In this document: positions 33,857 through 45,348 of the stretch, in pieces | Numbering within the stretch: position 1 is the first letter of the stretch | Layout of the letters: every line of letters starts with the position of its first letter | Translations under genes and position numbers: made by a program | Notes under the pieces: model-generated | Databases searched by the model: none | What the model saw: only the letters and a program-made list of their open reading frames with translations | What the model was told of the DNA's origin: nothing | NCBI GenBank assembly: GCA_947568835.1 | Contig: OX387610.1 | Span: forward strand, 2,432,501 to 2,496,500 | Source: Protonemura montana | Taxonomy: Eukaryota > Arthropoda > Insecta > Plecoptera > Nemouridae | Reading direction: 5' to 3' | DNA length: 64,000 nt

Positions 33857-34517
33857 ACCGACTTTATCTTAACCAAACTTAGGATTTAAATAATTCCTTA
33901 ATAGCATTTATACTATAGTTCTGCTTGCAAATTAAAGAACACTTTAGTTTGTCTTTTCAAAAAGCTTTATATTTTGCAAAACGTTTCTACGATTTTCGAA
34001 CAAAAGTCTATCGCCACGCTCCTCATTCAACGCGACCTAGATCGCAAAGGTCACGGCCGGATGTAGAGCTTATAGAAGTAGATTTCAAGTAAGCGCACAT
34101 TTTTTTACCCGATGACAGATGTTTTGATATTAGCACTTTAATTAACGTGACTTTCATCTAATATTGAATTGAAATTGAAAATGCTTTGATATTAACTTGC
34201 TATTTTTTTGAACCGTTGTGCAAAGTGAATTAGAATTTCGGTTACTAAAAAAACACAAACGTAGACGCCCGCAAGGGAAAAGCTTACTGAATATATCTGT
34301 GATTTTTCCAGCGTGAATGATATTCAGCTCGTTTTATATTTGCTTTTATTATTAAGTTCTTGCCAACGTATCAAATCATATGCCATACATGCAAATTTAA
34401 ATTATACATTTTATTACATTTTTCTTGCAATATTTTCTCTTAAAATAAAATAAAACTCTACTTTTAATTATATGTTTATAACAGATATACCGGCTCTTCA
34501 TTAACATAAAGCAATGA
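33857..34517. other. AT-rich unique spacer
   Basis: No supported gene or repeat family. Confidence 0.4.
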
Positions 34518-36164
34518 CCTTAAATAACTGGATCCAGTCAGCTGATCTCAAATAACCTGGATAGAGCATAGGATCCAGCCAGCTGATCTCTAATAACATG
34601 GATAGAGCATAGGATCCAGCCAGCTGATCTCAAATAACCTGGATAGAACATAGGATCCAGCCAGCTGATCTCAAATAACCTGAATAGAACATAGGATCCA
34701 GCCAGCTGATCTCAAATAACCTGGATCGAGCATAGGATCCAGCCAGCTGATCTCAAATAACCTGGATAGAGCATAGGATCTAGCCAGCTGATCTCAAATA
34801 ACCTGGATAGAGCATAGGATCCAGCCAGCTGATCTCAAATAACCTGGATAGAGCATAGGATCCAGCCAGCTGATCTCAAATAACCTGGATAGAGCATAGG
34901 ATCCAGCCAGCTGATCTCTAATAACCCGGATAGAGCATAGGATCCAGTCAGCTGATCTCAAATAACCTGGATAGAGCATAGGATCCAGCCAGCTGATCTC
35001 AAATAACCTGGATAGAGCATAGGATCCAGCCAGCTGATCTCAAATAACCTGGATAGAGCATAGGATCCAGCCAGCTGATCTCAAATAACCTGGATAGAGC
35101 ATAGGATCCAGCCAGCTGATCTCAAATAACCTGGAAAGAGCATAGGATCCAGCCGCCTGATCTCAAATAACCTGGATAGAACATAGGATCCAGCCAGCTG
35201 ATCTCAAATAACCTGGATAGAGCATAGGATCCAGCCGCCTGATCTCAAATAACCTGGATAGAACATAGGATCCAGCCGCCTGATCTCAAATAACCTGGAT
35301 AGAGCATAGGATCCAGCCAGCTGATCTCAAATAACCTGGATAGAGCATAGGATCCAGCCGCCTGATCTCAAATAACCTGGATAGAACATAGGATCCAGCC
35401 AGCTGATCTCAAATAACCTGGATAGAGCATAGGATCCAGCCAGCTGATCTCAAATAACCTGGATATAGCATAGGATCCAGCCGCCTGATCTCAAATAACC
35501 TGGATAGAGCATAGGATCCAGCCAGCTGATCTCAAATAACCTGGATAGGGCATAGGATCCAGCCAGCTGATCTCAAATAACCTGGATATAGTATAGGATC
35601 CAGCCGCCTGATCTCAAATAACCTGGATAGAACCTAGGATCCAGTCAGCTGATCTCAAATAACCTGGATAGGGCATAGGATCCAGCCAGCTGATCTCAAA
35701 TAACCTGGATAGGGTATAGGATCCAGCCAGCTGATCTCAAATAACCTGGATGGAGCATAGGATCGAGCCAGCTGATCTCAAATAACCTGGATAGAGCATA
35801 GGATCCAGCCAGCTGATCTCAAATAACATGGATAGAGCATAGGATCCAGCCAGCTGATCTCAAATAACATGGATAGAGCATAGGACCCAGCCAGCTGATC
35901 TCAAATAACCTGGATAGAGCATAGGATTCAGGCAGCTAATTGTTGGCAACAGGTAAGAGTCCCTAATTTCGGGTGTCCCTATTATTTAAATGAAAATTGT
36001 TTAACACCTTTAAAGTGATATCAAGCTTTCAAGTGGCGCAAAAATTACGGAAACCACAAAAACTACATATGAAAACACTTAAAATGTCGCGGTTTCCTTT
36101 AGAAAACTGAAAATAATGGACTCTCAATATGGCGGCCGTTATCCTGGTTTATTTGAGACCAGCG
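34518..36164 (+). mobile_element. T41 element, copy D, apparently complete, about 34 units
   Basis: The array spans 34518-35935. Unit variants GCCGCCTGATCTC (for GCCAGCTGATCTC) and GATAGAACATAGG recur at regular spacings around 35.15-35.65 kb. The internal segment follows (TTGTTGGCAACAGGTAAGAG, AATTTCGGGTGTCCC, AAAATTACGGAAACC, TCTCAATATGGCGGCCG), and the inverted end CCTGGTTTATTTGAGACCAG lies at 36143-36162. Confidence 0.85.
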
Positions 36165-36656
36165 GTTACAAATGCACGCGTGATTTCTGCTCCCCTTCGC
36201 CGTGATCCTTCCCTAAACCAGGTCATTAAGCAGCCAGCGAGGTAATCCCAGCGTCCCACAGCCCCCTTGGTCACCACCCCCCGCGACCCAAGACGGGAGC
36301 CGCAAGCCGGACGATCCTAATCACAGAGATCAAAACATCGTTCGGTTGTTTTTATTGAGATTGGATTCATCCTCAGTTTGAACGGTTTTATATCCGCTAT
36401 TGTGCACTAAGGGTCCTAAGCCGGTAGACATTTCTCTATTCTCTGCGCAGGCAAACTTTTTGTTTTAACCGAATTTCATTTTGTGGCATATCTTATAATT
36501 TGTAAGACATTTTCTTTTAATTGCTTTTTAACCAGCATTGCGATGCTGGTTTTAATTAGTTTCAGTGAAGTACGATTGACCTGAAGCATGAACGTTTGTG
36601 CAAAGTTGCCGATGGCCAAGTGGAAACACTTGTGAATTTAGGTCTAGTCGGAAAAC
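36165..36656. other. Unique spacer
   Basis: No supported gene or repeat family. Confidence 0.4.
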
Positions 36657-37187
36657 CAGCGTTAATGTCAAATTTTCTGCTGAGCAAACGAGGCTGGCAA
36701 CACGTGGTAACGGTAGCTGCCACCCGATGGCGCTTGCTGCTGAGCAAACGAGGCCGGCAACACGTGGTAACGGTAGGTGCCACCCGATGGCGCTTGCTGC
36801 TGAGCAAACGAGGCCGGCAACACGTGGTAACGGTAGGTGCCACCCGATGGCGCTTGCTGCTGAGCAAACGAGGCCGGCAACACGTGGTAACGGTAGGTGC
36901 CCCCCGATGGCGCTTGCTGCCGTCCTTTTTAACAAACCTCTACAATTAAATAATTATGACTCAAAATATCGCGATACATGTTTATCAATCGTTGAGGTCA
37001 GCATTAATAAAGATTAATTGAGTGTAAACCAGACTCAAATGCGAGTAATCTGCGAGAAATAACGAATGAAATTTCTTAACACTCGAAACGACGGTGGCTC
37101 CACCTGGCGGTATTCTATATTTTTGTCGCGGTAAAGTGCAGTCATTTGGCGGCCATTTTCAGCGAAGACAGTTTAACATCAGCGCTG
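36657..37187 (+). mobile_element. T60 element, copy 2, complete, 4 internal units
   Basis: The left TIR CAGCGTTAATGTCAAA (36657) matches the reverse complement of the right end AGTTTAACATCAGCGCTG (37170-37187) at 14 of 17 positions. Four 60 bp units (36676-36918) are followed by the conserved segment from CCGTCCTTTTTAACAAACC to TCATTTGGCGGCCATTTTC. Total 531 bp. No clear target-site duplication seen. No open reading frame beyond the repeat artefact. Confidence 0.82.
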
Positions 37188-37994
37188 TGGTTGCGTAGTT
37201 TAACTTTAAAAAGAAATGTAGGCTTAAGTACGCTTTCTTCGATGTCTTGATTTTCCGCATTAATTTCCCGGACGCCCGAAGCTGTGGAAAGCAAAACACA
37301 AAGCGTTTCTGGGAATGATTTAACAGCATGTCAAGATGTCGGTGTCCAGACTTTCTCTTGGGATTAGAACAGGAGACGTGACGTCAGCATTAGAGTGATG
37401 GGTGCAGTCTATCGGGTGTCGTACATACGGGTTGTCCACTTGGCGGGCTCGGGTCAAGTCTCACTGAGGATTGACGACCAGATCTAGATTGGGGTCTTAT
37501 CTAGGGGATATTTTCATTTCTTGCGAGACTTGATCGACACACAGTTCCGCACTGGAGCAGAGTTGTGGCAGCCTTTTAAGAGATAACTTGATTTTATCTT
37601 GATTCAGATAGAAAAATGCATCTAGATAATTGTAAAAAAAAGACTAAAAAAAAATGGAAAATGCATGCATTTCCTGGTTTTGCTTCTTTATTAGCCTCTT
37701 TTTTAAAATATGCAATCTTTTAAGTTATTAAATTTAGCTATATCTCAAACATGCTCTAGCTTGAGGGCAATCTGCGATTGACATTTTTGTAATTTAATAA
37801 TATTTCAGTTTTTAGTATACCATTTTAACTTGAGATAACTTTTTTTTTAGGTAACATAACGGTTTACCAAATTATCTAGATAAGATGAAAGATAGCGAAA
37901 ATTTAACTGGTCAAATTTCTAGATTCTAGAAAAGTCTTAACTCTGCATATAAAAGGTGACAGTAAAATTAACTTGCAACTCTCAGACTTTGCCA
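37188..37994. other. AT-rich unique spacer
   Basis: No supported gene. The last part may be a diverged T60 relic into which the next SINE inserted. Confidence 0.4.
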
Positions 37995-38293
37995 AATATC
38001 TGGTAGCATTTTATTATTAACAACACTAGAACCGTCTCAAAAATCGATGCCCAAACGCGGACTCGAACCCCGATCTCCAGCTATCGCGGGTGTTGCTCTG
38101 AACTTTTGAGCTATTTGGACACTGGCTTTTTTAGACAATTTTAGTGTAATAGCTCTATGGTTCAGATCGGGGTTCGAGTCGGCGTTTGGGCATCAATTTT
38201 TGAGACGGTTATAGTGTTTTTAATAATAAAATACCCCGCGCATTGCAAGCGTTTGCAGTTTAAATAAGATTTCATCCTAATATCTGGTAGCAT
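37995..38293. mobile_element. tRNA-SINE, inverted pair, flanked by a perfect 15 bp target-site duplication
   Basis: AATATCTGGTAGCAT occurs at 37995-38009 and 38279-38293. Between them a 269 bp element begins with an inverted part: a full 72 nt tRNA-like sequence on the minus strand at 38049-38120. It then turns to the plus strand, with GATCGGGGTTCGAGTC, GGCGTTTGGGCATCAA and GACGGTTATAGTGTT, and the family tail ATACCCCGCGCATTGCAAGC to GATTTCATCC. The arms are 38022-38075 and 38165-38218. The 15 bp duplication points to target-primed reverse transcription, and the arrangement resembles 5' inversion by twin priming. Confidence 0.82.
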
Positions 38294-38345
38294 CCTTTAT
38301 TTTTCTAGCGGTAAATCAGTCATTTGACGGACATTTTTAGAGAAA
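38281..38345 (+). mobile_element. T60 3'-end relic, interrupted by the tRNA-SINE
   Basis: CTGGTAGCATCCTTTATTTT, CTAGCGGTAAATCAGTCATT and TGACGGACATTTTTAG align with the T60 segment CACCTGGCGGCATCC … GCGGTAAAG … GTCATTTGGCGGCCATTTTT. The target-site duplication lies inside this segment, so the SINE landed in a pre-existing T60. Confidence 0.6.
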
Positions 38346-39137
38346 ACGGTTCCACATAATAGCTATTGTAGCGGCCCGTAAAAACAAGGCTTATGATTAT
38401 TGATGCGATTAGTTCGGCAAACACTTCCAAAGATTTGCCACAACAACAAATGGTGTCCCTACAGGAATTCCCAGCCAATAATTTTCATCGGTGACACAAA
38501 ATAAGATCGATCTAAAGTCACATGTGGCTACCGAGCAAACTCTCTGATTCGATTATCGTCCACGTGACCTGAACCCAACGACCGAGTCCATCTCGTCTGG
38601 GTGCTGCATTCCTACCACCCCCAGGACACACACACACAATACCCTTCCGACCACAACGTCCGTTAACTACGTCATATCCTATTTATAGGAAGCGCTACGT
38701 TGGCGGCGGAGCGTAGAGCACGCACTGGGTACGCATGGTGCGTGTCCGAGCCAATGCATTCCCTTTAGTGTCCCGGTGACCTGGTGGTAGGGTGGGCGTC
38801 GACCTCCAGGGGCCTGGGGACGGGACCCAAGATAGCGGGGGTCGCGTTTCGGGAACATAGCATTGCTAATAGAAACCATTTCACTGTCCTTAGCATTTTT
38901 GTAAGAAAAAATTAGAAATAACTCAAAAAACAGCTGTGAAGTTACTTTAACATTCCCCGTTGGCAATTAAAAAAGATTCAATCTATTTTTTTTCTAAGTT
39001 TTTGAACCGTTTTAACTTAGAACAACAAAGCCATTGTCTGGTTTTTTGAAAACTTGAATGTGCCAATGAAACTGAAACGGAAACAAATCTTACCAAAGCT
39101 TGACGCATGTTTTGACCAGCATTTTTACTGTTGATGT
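38346..39137. other. Unique spacer
   Basis: Short CA repeat at about 38626-38637. No supported gene. Confidence 0.4.
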
Positions 39138-39729
39138 TTCTGTCGAAGACCAAGGTGACCACCGGCTTAACGTCCCTTCCGAAGAACGGTACAACGCGAA
39201 CAACAGGATTCCTTCACAAATCCATGCTGTCGAGAGGTTGATAAGCAAGGCGAGTGAAGTTGCTGTACTAACTTTCATCCCTCCAACCTCTCTCCCAAAC
39301 ATAACTGGTCATGTGTATGTTGGTCACCCATCCAATACCTGACCCAGCGCAGTGTTGTTTAACTTTCATCCCTCCAACCTCTCTCCCGAACAGAACTGGT
39401 CATGTGTATGATGGTCACCCATCCAATACCTGACTGAGTGCAGTGTTGCTTAACTTTCATCCCTCCAACCTCTCACCCGAACAGAACTGGTCATGTGTAT
39501 GATGGTCACTCATCCAATACCTGACTCAGCGCAGTGTTGCTTAACTTTCATCCCTCCAACCTCTCTCCCGAACAGAACTGGTCATGTGTATGATGGTCAT
39601 CCATCCAATACCTGACCCAGCGCAGTGTTGCTTAACTTTCATCCCACCAACCCCTCTCCCGAACAGAACTGGTCATGTGTATGATAGTCACCCATCCAAT
39701 ACCTGACCCAGCGCCGTGTTGCTTAATTT
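39138..39729 (-). mobile_element. 5S-SINE, 5 units, 3' truncated
   Basis: Minus-strand cores end near 39712, 39621, 39530, 39439 and 39348. The body runs from about 39275 to 39138, where it stops at GGTCTTCGACAG. The 70-codon frame at 39090-39302 is the SINE body. Confidence 0.85.
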
Positions 39730-41518
39730 CCCCCAAACATGACATCGAAGCACAGTTTTTAATTTGATTTCAACAATGCCACATAATTACATCTCTGTCC
39801 GGTTTAACGATAATTCAAGTATTCATGAATTTGTCATGATTTGAGTCGCGGGGCTAATTCAGAACAATAATCTACGATTAAAAAGGGACATATGATATGT
39901 GCACTTGTTTTCCTTCTCTCTCTTTATTTCCCTTTCACTCTAAACACTCTGTTGACACAACTCCACGTTTCCCGGCTTGGAACGGGAAAGCGGGAAATCC
40001 TCGACTTGACATTCATCGGAAAAGTTTGATAGCTTCGAGGGAAAACTGGGGAAATTCTTACGAATGCAAGGACATCACGTGGTCTCGACATTGTGTTGTA
40101 GAGTTCGGCTTTAAAGGCGACCTGACCCTTGACAGGCACGATACACGCTCGCCGGGGACCTCACCCCCTCCGCACCCCCTCCGCACCCTCTCCTCACCCT
40201 CCAACCCTAGCCCGACATAGGGGTGTTAATGAATCATACGGTACCGTGCTCCTTGGGGCGACAGGGACCGTCTGTTAGGGTGAGGTGACATTTCTCAAGG
40301 GGGGGCAGGTGGTTTGTGTCGTCTTGTATGTTAGAAGAGCTAGAAGTACTTTATTATTTGTAAGCTGTTTTGCAGATATAGTGATGCTAAAGTGGTATTG
40401 ATAAAGCATGATTTGTGCTCTAAGCTTTGACAGAAAAAGGTGCATTTCTTTTGTGTTCTTTCTTAAACATCTACATTAAAATGTTTGCTTAACAAGGGAA
40501 ATCAATTTTGACCTAAAACCTCCCTGAAATCTTGAGCAAATAAAGGCAATAAGAACAAACAAAAGTTATGCTATAGTTATTGGATTCCAGTACTGAAACC
40601 TGATAAAATAGATTTGATTCTAGCCACCGTATCAAATTTATTTGATTTCAGTTCATTTCTAAGTACATTTTTGATTTGATTTGTTATATATTTTTTCCCA
40701 AGTTTATACGATTCTCTAGTTCCGGTACTGGATCTTAGAAAGGTAACAGCCCTTCAGTAAGGGATAAGGGGGAACAACGCCTCACCCTCCCTACGAGGGC
40801 GTTTAGCGGTGCTGTAGTTCTACGCTAATCGATTGAGTCGAGTGTATGTCAGGCAATTGGTTGAAATGTCAACCGCGTCGAGCAACCGGAAGTGGTGGGT
40901 GCACATCGTGGCATATCCGGTCGGAGCGAAGTGTTTCCTGCAAAGCACCCCAACAACTTTGCTTACTGTCTGATGGCTGATTTTAACAATGCAGTTTAAA
41001 TCTTGCTTGATCGGCGTTTAAGGGAGGTTTTAGGCGAAATTGATTTTCTCCGTTTAGCCGACATTTTGAAAGATTTGAAAGAGGATGTTTAGATAAAAAC
41101 ACAAAAAATATGAAAATATAAATTTGAATTTGGTGATGATTCAGGAAGGCTTTGTTCTGTCACATAAAAGAAATTTAATTTAGCAGCCGTCACTATTTTC
41201 TCTCTGTCCAAATCACTGTTTAATATTTGAACCTGGAAGGATGGGGTTTAACTTTTCAACTGTCATTTGGAGGTCAAAGTAAGAAGTCACATTGATATTT
41301 TGTTTGTATTTCCAAGTCACCAAATATTCCGTTTCGAAGCAAACACATTGTTAAAAACTATTTTATTCTTGTTCTTCGTGTGTTGTCATAGTTTCTTGGT
41401 TTTCAATTATTAAAATATCATTGTTTTAAAGCTAATTACTGCGCCGGTTAAAATTAAACCTAAACAGCGTTAACCCTTATTGCGGTCGTTGAGAATATGT
41501 TTTTCCACTTTTAAAATC
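39730..41518. other. Unique spacer
   Basis: The tract at 40154-40206 is C-rich (CCCCCTCCGCA repeated twice). The 107-codon frame at 39897-40220 runs into it and has no recognisable domain. No repeat family seen. Confidence 0.4.
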
Positions 41519-41951
41519 GCTGTGCTACGTTTTTATACGTTTTTCTTAATAATAAAAAACCCCGCGCATTGCAAGCGTTTGCAATTTAAATAAGATTTCA
41601 TCCTGATACATCAACGAATCCAACATCAAATTGTAGTTACTGGAGATTGACAGGTTGTGACGTGATATAGCGTCACTAGAATCAGAGTGACTGTGAGTAT
41701 TCACAGCCTCATGGTTCTACTCCTTGGAGATCTGTCATTCTCACCAAATACACTAAAATCGTCTCAAAAAGCCAGTGATCAAGTAGCTCAATTGGTTAGA
41801 GCAACACCCGCGACAGGTGAAGATCGGGGTTCGAGTCCGCGTTTGGGCATCAATTTTTGAGACGGTTATAGTGTTGTTAATAATAAGATATCCCGCGCAT
41901 TGCAAGAGTTTGCAATTTAAATAGGATTTCTTCCTAATGCTGTGCTACGTT
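41519..41951 (+). mobile_element. tRNA-SINE, complete copy with 13 bp target-site duplication
   Basis: GCTGTGCTACGTT at 41519-41531 is repeated at 41939-41951. The element (41532-41938, 407 bp) begins with a segment CCCCGCGCATTGCAAGCG, TTTGCAATTTAAATAAGATT that recurs almost identically at its 3' end (41893-41936). Between these direct repeats are the body (GTGACGTGATATAGCGTCAC, CTGTGAGTATTCACAG), the inner inverted repeat CGTCTCAAAAA / TTTTTGAGACG, and the tRNA-like core at 41777-41848 with A box TAGCTCAATTGG and B box GGTTCGAGTCC. The acceptor 5' half is altered (GATCAAG). Confidence 0.88.
41777..41848 (+). pseudogene. tRNA-like core of the SINE (not a functional tRNA)
   Basis: 72 nt, cloverleaf-shaped. 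The D-arm (GCTC/GAGC) is intact; the T-arm reads CGGGG/CCGCG and the acceptor is mutated. The anticodon loop CGCGACA lacks the invariant U at position 33. Confidence 0.75.
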
Positions 41952-42461
41952 ATTGGGATATATATTTTCAGGTTAGGAGAGCATTTCAAACGGCGTCTGA
42001 AACCGGCTTTCAGTTTTCAAAGCTTTTAAGATCGCTGGACAAACCCTGTTTCGTTGCGGCTTCAACATTATCACGCTCGCTACGTTCGTTCTTTTTCCTG
42101 TTTGTGATGTACAAGAATTCAACGCCGAGGAGCGATAATTTAAAAATAATTCAACCGAGAGGTTGAGGTTGAGGTCGCCCAAGTTGTTCATCTTGTTTGC
42201 AAGACACCTGTTCGGTCTGTCAGTAGGTATGTGGTTCTAAAAATAATCAGCAGCCGACCTAACAGCTGCTACCAGACATTCTGAGTTGACCTATTAATAA
42301 ACCAGTACGTGTACACGTCACTATTACCAGTGAACTCATCGAATTCAGCTCAAATTCTGTACAATCCCAGAGAATGATGATATTTTTGTATATGTTTTAA
42401 TGTTTAGCTTTTCAAACATGCAAATTCAGATTACATTTCTCCTAGATTTTCCCTACATTCT
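41952..42461. other. Unique spacer
   Basis: No supported gene or repeat family. Confidence 0.4.
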
Positions 42462-43124
42462 ACTCAGGTCTATTGGAGTGGGAGCTTACTCAGGTCTATT
42501 GGAGTGGGAGCTTACTCAGGTCTATTGGAGTGGCAGCTTACTCAGGTCTATTGGAGTGGGAGCTTACTCAGGTCTATTGGAGTGGGAGCTTACTCAGGTC
42601 TATTGGAGTGGCAGCTTACTCAGGTCTATTGGAGTGGGAGCTTACTCAGGTCTATTGGAGTGGGAGCTTACTCAGATCTATTGGAGTGGGAGCTTACTCA
42701 GGTCTATTGGAGTGGGAGCTTACTCAGGTCTATTGGAGTGGGAGCTTACTCAGGTCTATTGGAGTGGGTACTTACTCAGGTATATTGGAGTGGGAGCTTA
42801 CTCAGGTCTATTGGAGTGGGAGCTTACTTAGGTCTATTGGAGTGGGAGCTTACTCAGGTCTATTGAAGTGGGAGCTTACTCAGGTCTATTGGAGTGGGAG
42901 TTTACTCAGGTCTATTGGAGTGGGAGCTTACTCAGGTCTATTGGAGTGGGAGCTTACTCAGGTCTATTGGAGTGGGAGTTTACTCAGGTCTATTGGAGTG
43001 GGAGCTTACTCAGGTCTATTGGAGTGGGAGCTTACTCAGGTCTATTGGAGTGGGAGTTTACTCAGGTCTATTGGAGTGGGAGCTTACTCAGGTCTATTGG
43101 AGTGGGAGCTTACTCAGGTCTATA
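42462..43124. repeat. 26 bp minisatellite, about 25 copies
   Basis: The unit is CAGGTCTATTGG plus AGTGGGAGCTTACT. All three plus-strand frames of the unit lack stops, so three overlapping frames of 120-218 codons cross the array with a 26-residue period. Substitutions (GGCAGC, GAGTTT, GGTACT) are silent in none of the frames preferentially, arguing against coding. Confidence 0.95.
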
Positions 43125-44202
43125 TCTAGGCTTACTGAACTAATCGGCCAAACCACTTGTCCGATCGCGACGAAACAAAAACTAGGCGACTTATCACATT
43201 ATTGCCAACCGATTGACGCTTTCCAAAATCAAAAATATTATTTTGTCTTAAAGTTACACGCCTTGTTAAAGAGCCTGTTTAAGGCGTTGTCCGGTGTTTT
43301 TCAGAATGAAAGTAGCAACTGTGGATCCCAAATTTCTTCAATCTGTTAACAATACCAAACTTTACATTAATACAATATTTGAGCACCAAACCTTTTTGAA
43401 AAAGCCTCCGTTCTTTGTTGTATCATCTCTATATAAATATATATTTTTTTTTTTGAAGAGATTTTCTGGAAAATTTATTAAAACAGTTTTTACTAACTCC
43501 AATTAAAGAATAAAAAAAAAAAAACGATTTTGTGCCCTGGATCTCTCAGTAAAAAATACTGAGCCGATATAAAGCCCTTAAAGCCAGAATGTGAACCACT
43601 TAAAATCCCAACACACAAAACACTGCGTAACAACGGATTTTCCAAGAAAAACACGCTCATCCCACGCCGAACTCGAAATAATTTAATAACTTTTCCAACA
43701 ACTTTCCCACGCCCCACTTTTCCCGCCGGGAGGGATTGGAAAACAAAAACATTATCTCTTGTTGAGCAATCGTTTGTCCATTACAAACCCACATCACGGG
43801 ACGCTTATTAAAATGTTACTAAGCCTCGTGCCACTCGCTGCAAACGACATATTAATAGCCGCGCGACCCGCAACGATGGACCGCACTGTGGGCCGCATTC
43901 AGGGACCGCACTGTGGGCCGCTGGATATACGATATTGCCGTGACAATTGGATGGTGATTGAGTGATTGGTGGACAGGGTTCGCTGCACGCTGATTGGCAG
44001 GCGATCCATCACGTGACCTCGCCGCTGGATATGATACTGGAGGGCAGTGGCGGATGTCAGGGCTTTGTTTGACAGATCGGATTTCTGACATTTGATTCAA
44101 GAGAATGAAGAAGAGCTAAATATTATCTTTGAGGGTAGCCAGAGATTCACTAAGCTAAATAAGCCAAATAAACTAAATTAGCTTAATGAGATAAATGATG
44201 TA
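43125..44202. other. Unique spacer
   Basis: GGACCGCACTGTGGGCCGC is directly duplicated at about 43878-43922. AT-rich in the first half. No supported gene. Confidence 0.4.
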
Positions 44203-44841
44203 CATGACCAGTTCTGTTCTGGAGAGAGGTTGGAGGGATAAAAGTTAGGCAACACTGCGCTGGGTCAGGTATTGGATGGGTGACCATCATACACATGACC
44301 AGTTCTGTTCGGGAGAGAGGTTGGAGGGATGAAAGTTAAGCAACACTGCGCTGAGTTCGGTAATGGATGGGTGACCATCATACACATGACCAGTTCAGTT
44401 TGGGAGAGAGGTTGGAGGGATGAAAGTTAAGAAACACTGCGCTGAGTCAGGTATTGGATGGCTGACCATCATACACATGACCAGTTCTGTTCGGGAGAGA
44501 GGTTGGAGGGATGAAAGTTAAGCAACACTACGCTGGGTCAGGTATTGGATGGGTGACCATAAAACACATGACCAGTTCTGTTCGGGAGAGAGGCTGGAGG
44601 GATGAAATTTAGTACAGAAACTTCACTCGCCTTTCTTATCAACCTCTCGACAGCATGGATTTGTGGAGGAATCCTGTTGTTCGCGTTGTACCGTCCTTCG
44701 GAAGGGACGTTAAGCCGGTGGTCCCCTTGGTCTTCGACAGGAGTAGGCTACGTGCCAGCACCGGGTTTAAACTCCTTCCTTTTTAAGCTAGTTAAGATTA
44801 CTAAAGTGCCAGTTGGCCTGTAGTCAATACAGTGCAAACAC
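44203..44841 (+). mobile_element. 5S-SINE, 4 units, deleted 3' part
   Basis: Starts in the linker (ACATGACCAGTTCTGTTCTG). Cores start near 44245, 44336, 44427 and 44518; the body starts at 44609. After TTTTTAAGCTAGTTAAG (44795) the usual TCATCATC stretch is missing and a degenerate tail (AAAGTGCCAGTTGGCC, ACAGTGC, AAACACAAC) ends at about 44841. Confidence 0.82.
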
Positions 44842-45348
44842 AACTTATCAATCCAACACCGTGTCGCATTTATGTAGATATTAACCAATTCCTAGCTTCG
44901 ATTCCAAGCCAGGTCGCTGGGACGGACTCGACGCCACTGACCGACGCCGACGCCTTGTTATGGACGAACATCGACGCGCTCGGCGATTGTTTTCGAGCGT
45001 CGGCCCTCGGCGGTTATTAATATGTCGTTTGAAAAATAGTCTTCTTTTCGAAGCGTCGATGGCTCGACGAGTGGTTTGGGTGGAGCAGGGGGTGCAGGGC
45101 AGGGGGGGGGGGGCGTTTATTGGCGTTGCTTCGGCCAATTTGCGAGATGGGCGCAGGCGTAAAAAGCTTTCCCGGGAAAACTGCCACTTATTTTGGTTTT
45201 TCCGGCTATTTTGAGAGATGTCACAGTTTCCTGTCACCAGCCTTGCTTGGTGTTTTAAGAGGAAATAATTCTTATCTTTGCCTTCTTGTCTTCTGATCAT
45301 TTCACTGAAAGTCATGTTCAGCTTGAGATAGAAAACCTGCATTTAGGC
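44842..45348. other. CpG-containing unique spacer
   Basis: A run of 12 G lies at 45102-45113. A 153-codon minus frame (44881-45342) is Arg/Ser-rich without a domain and is not annotated as a gene. Confidence 0.4.

Noticed and set aside
41532-41938. Miniature LTR (TRIM-type) element, because of terminal direct repeats
   Set aside because: The 13 bp target duplication is too long for LTR integration (4-6 bp), and I see no TG…CA ends, primer-binding site or polypurine tract.
42400-43349. Plus-strand frames of 91-218 codons
   Set aside because: Translations of the 26 bp array; three phases open simultaneously.
44881-45342. 153-codon minus-strand frame as a gene
   Set aside because: Arg/Ser-rich, crosses a 12 G run, and has no recognisable motif or composition typical of coding.
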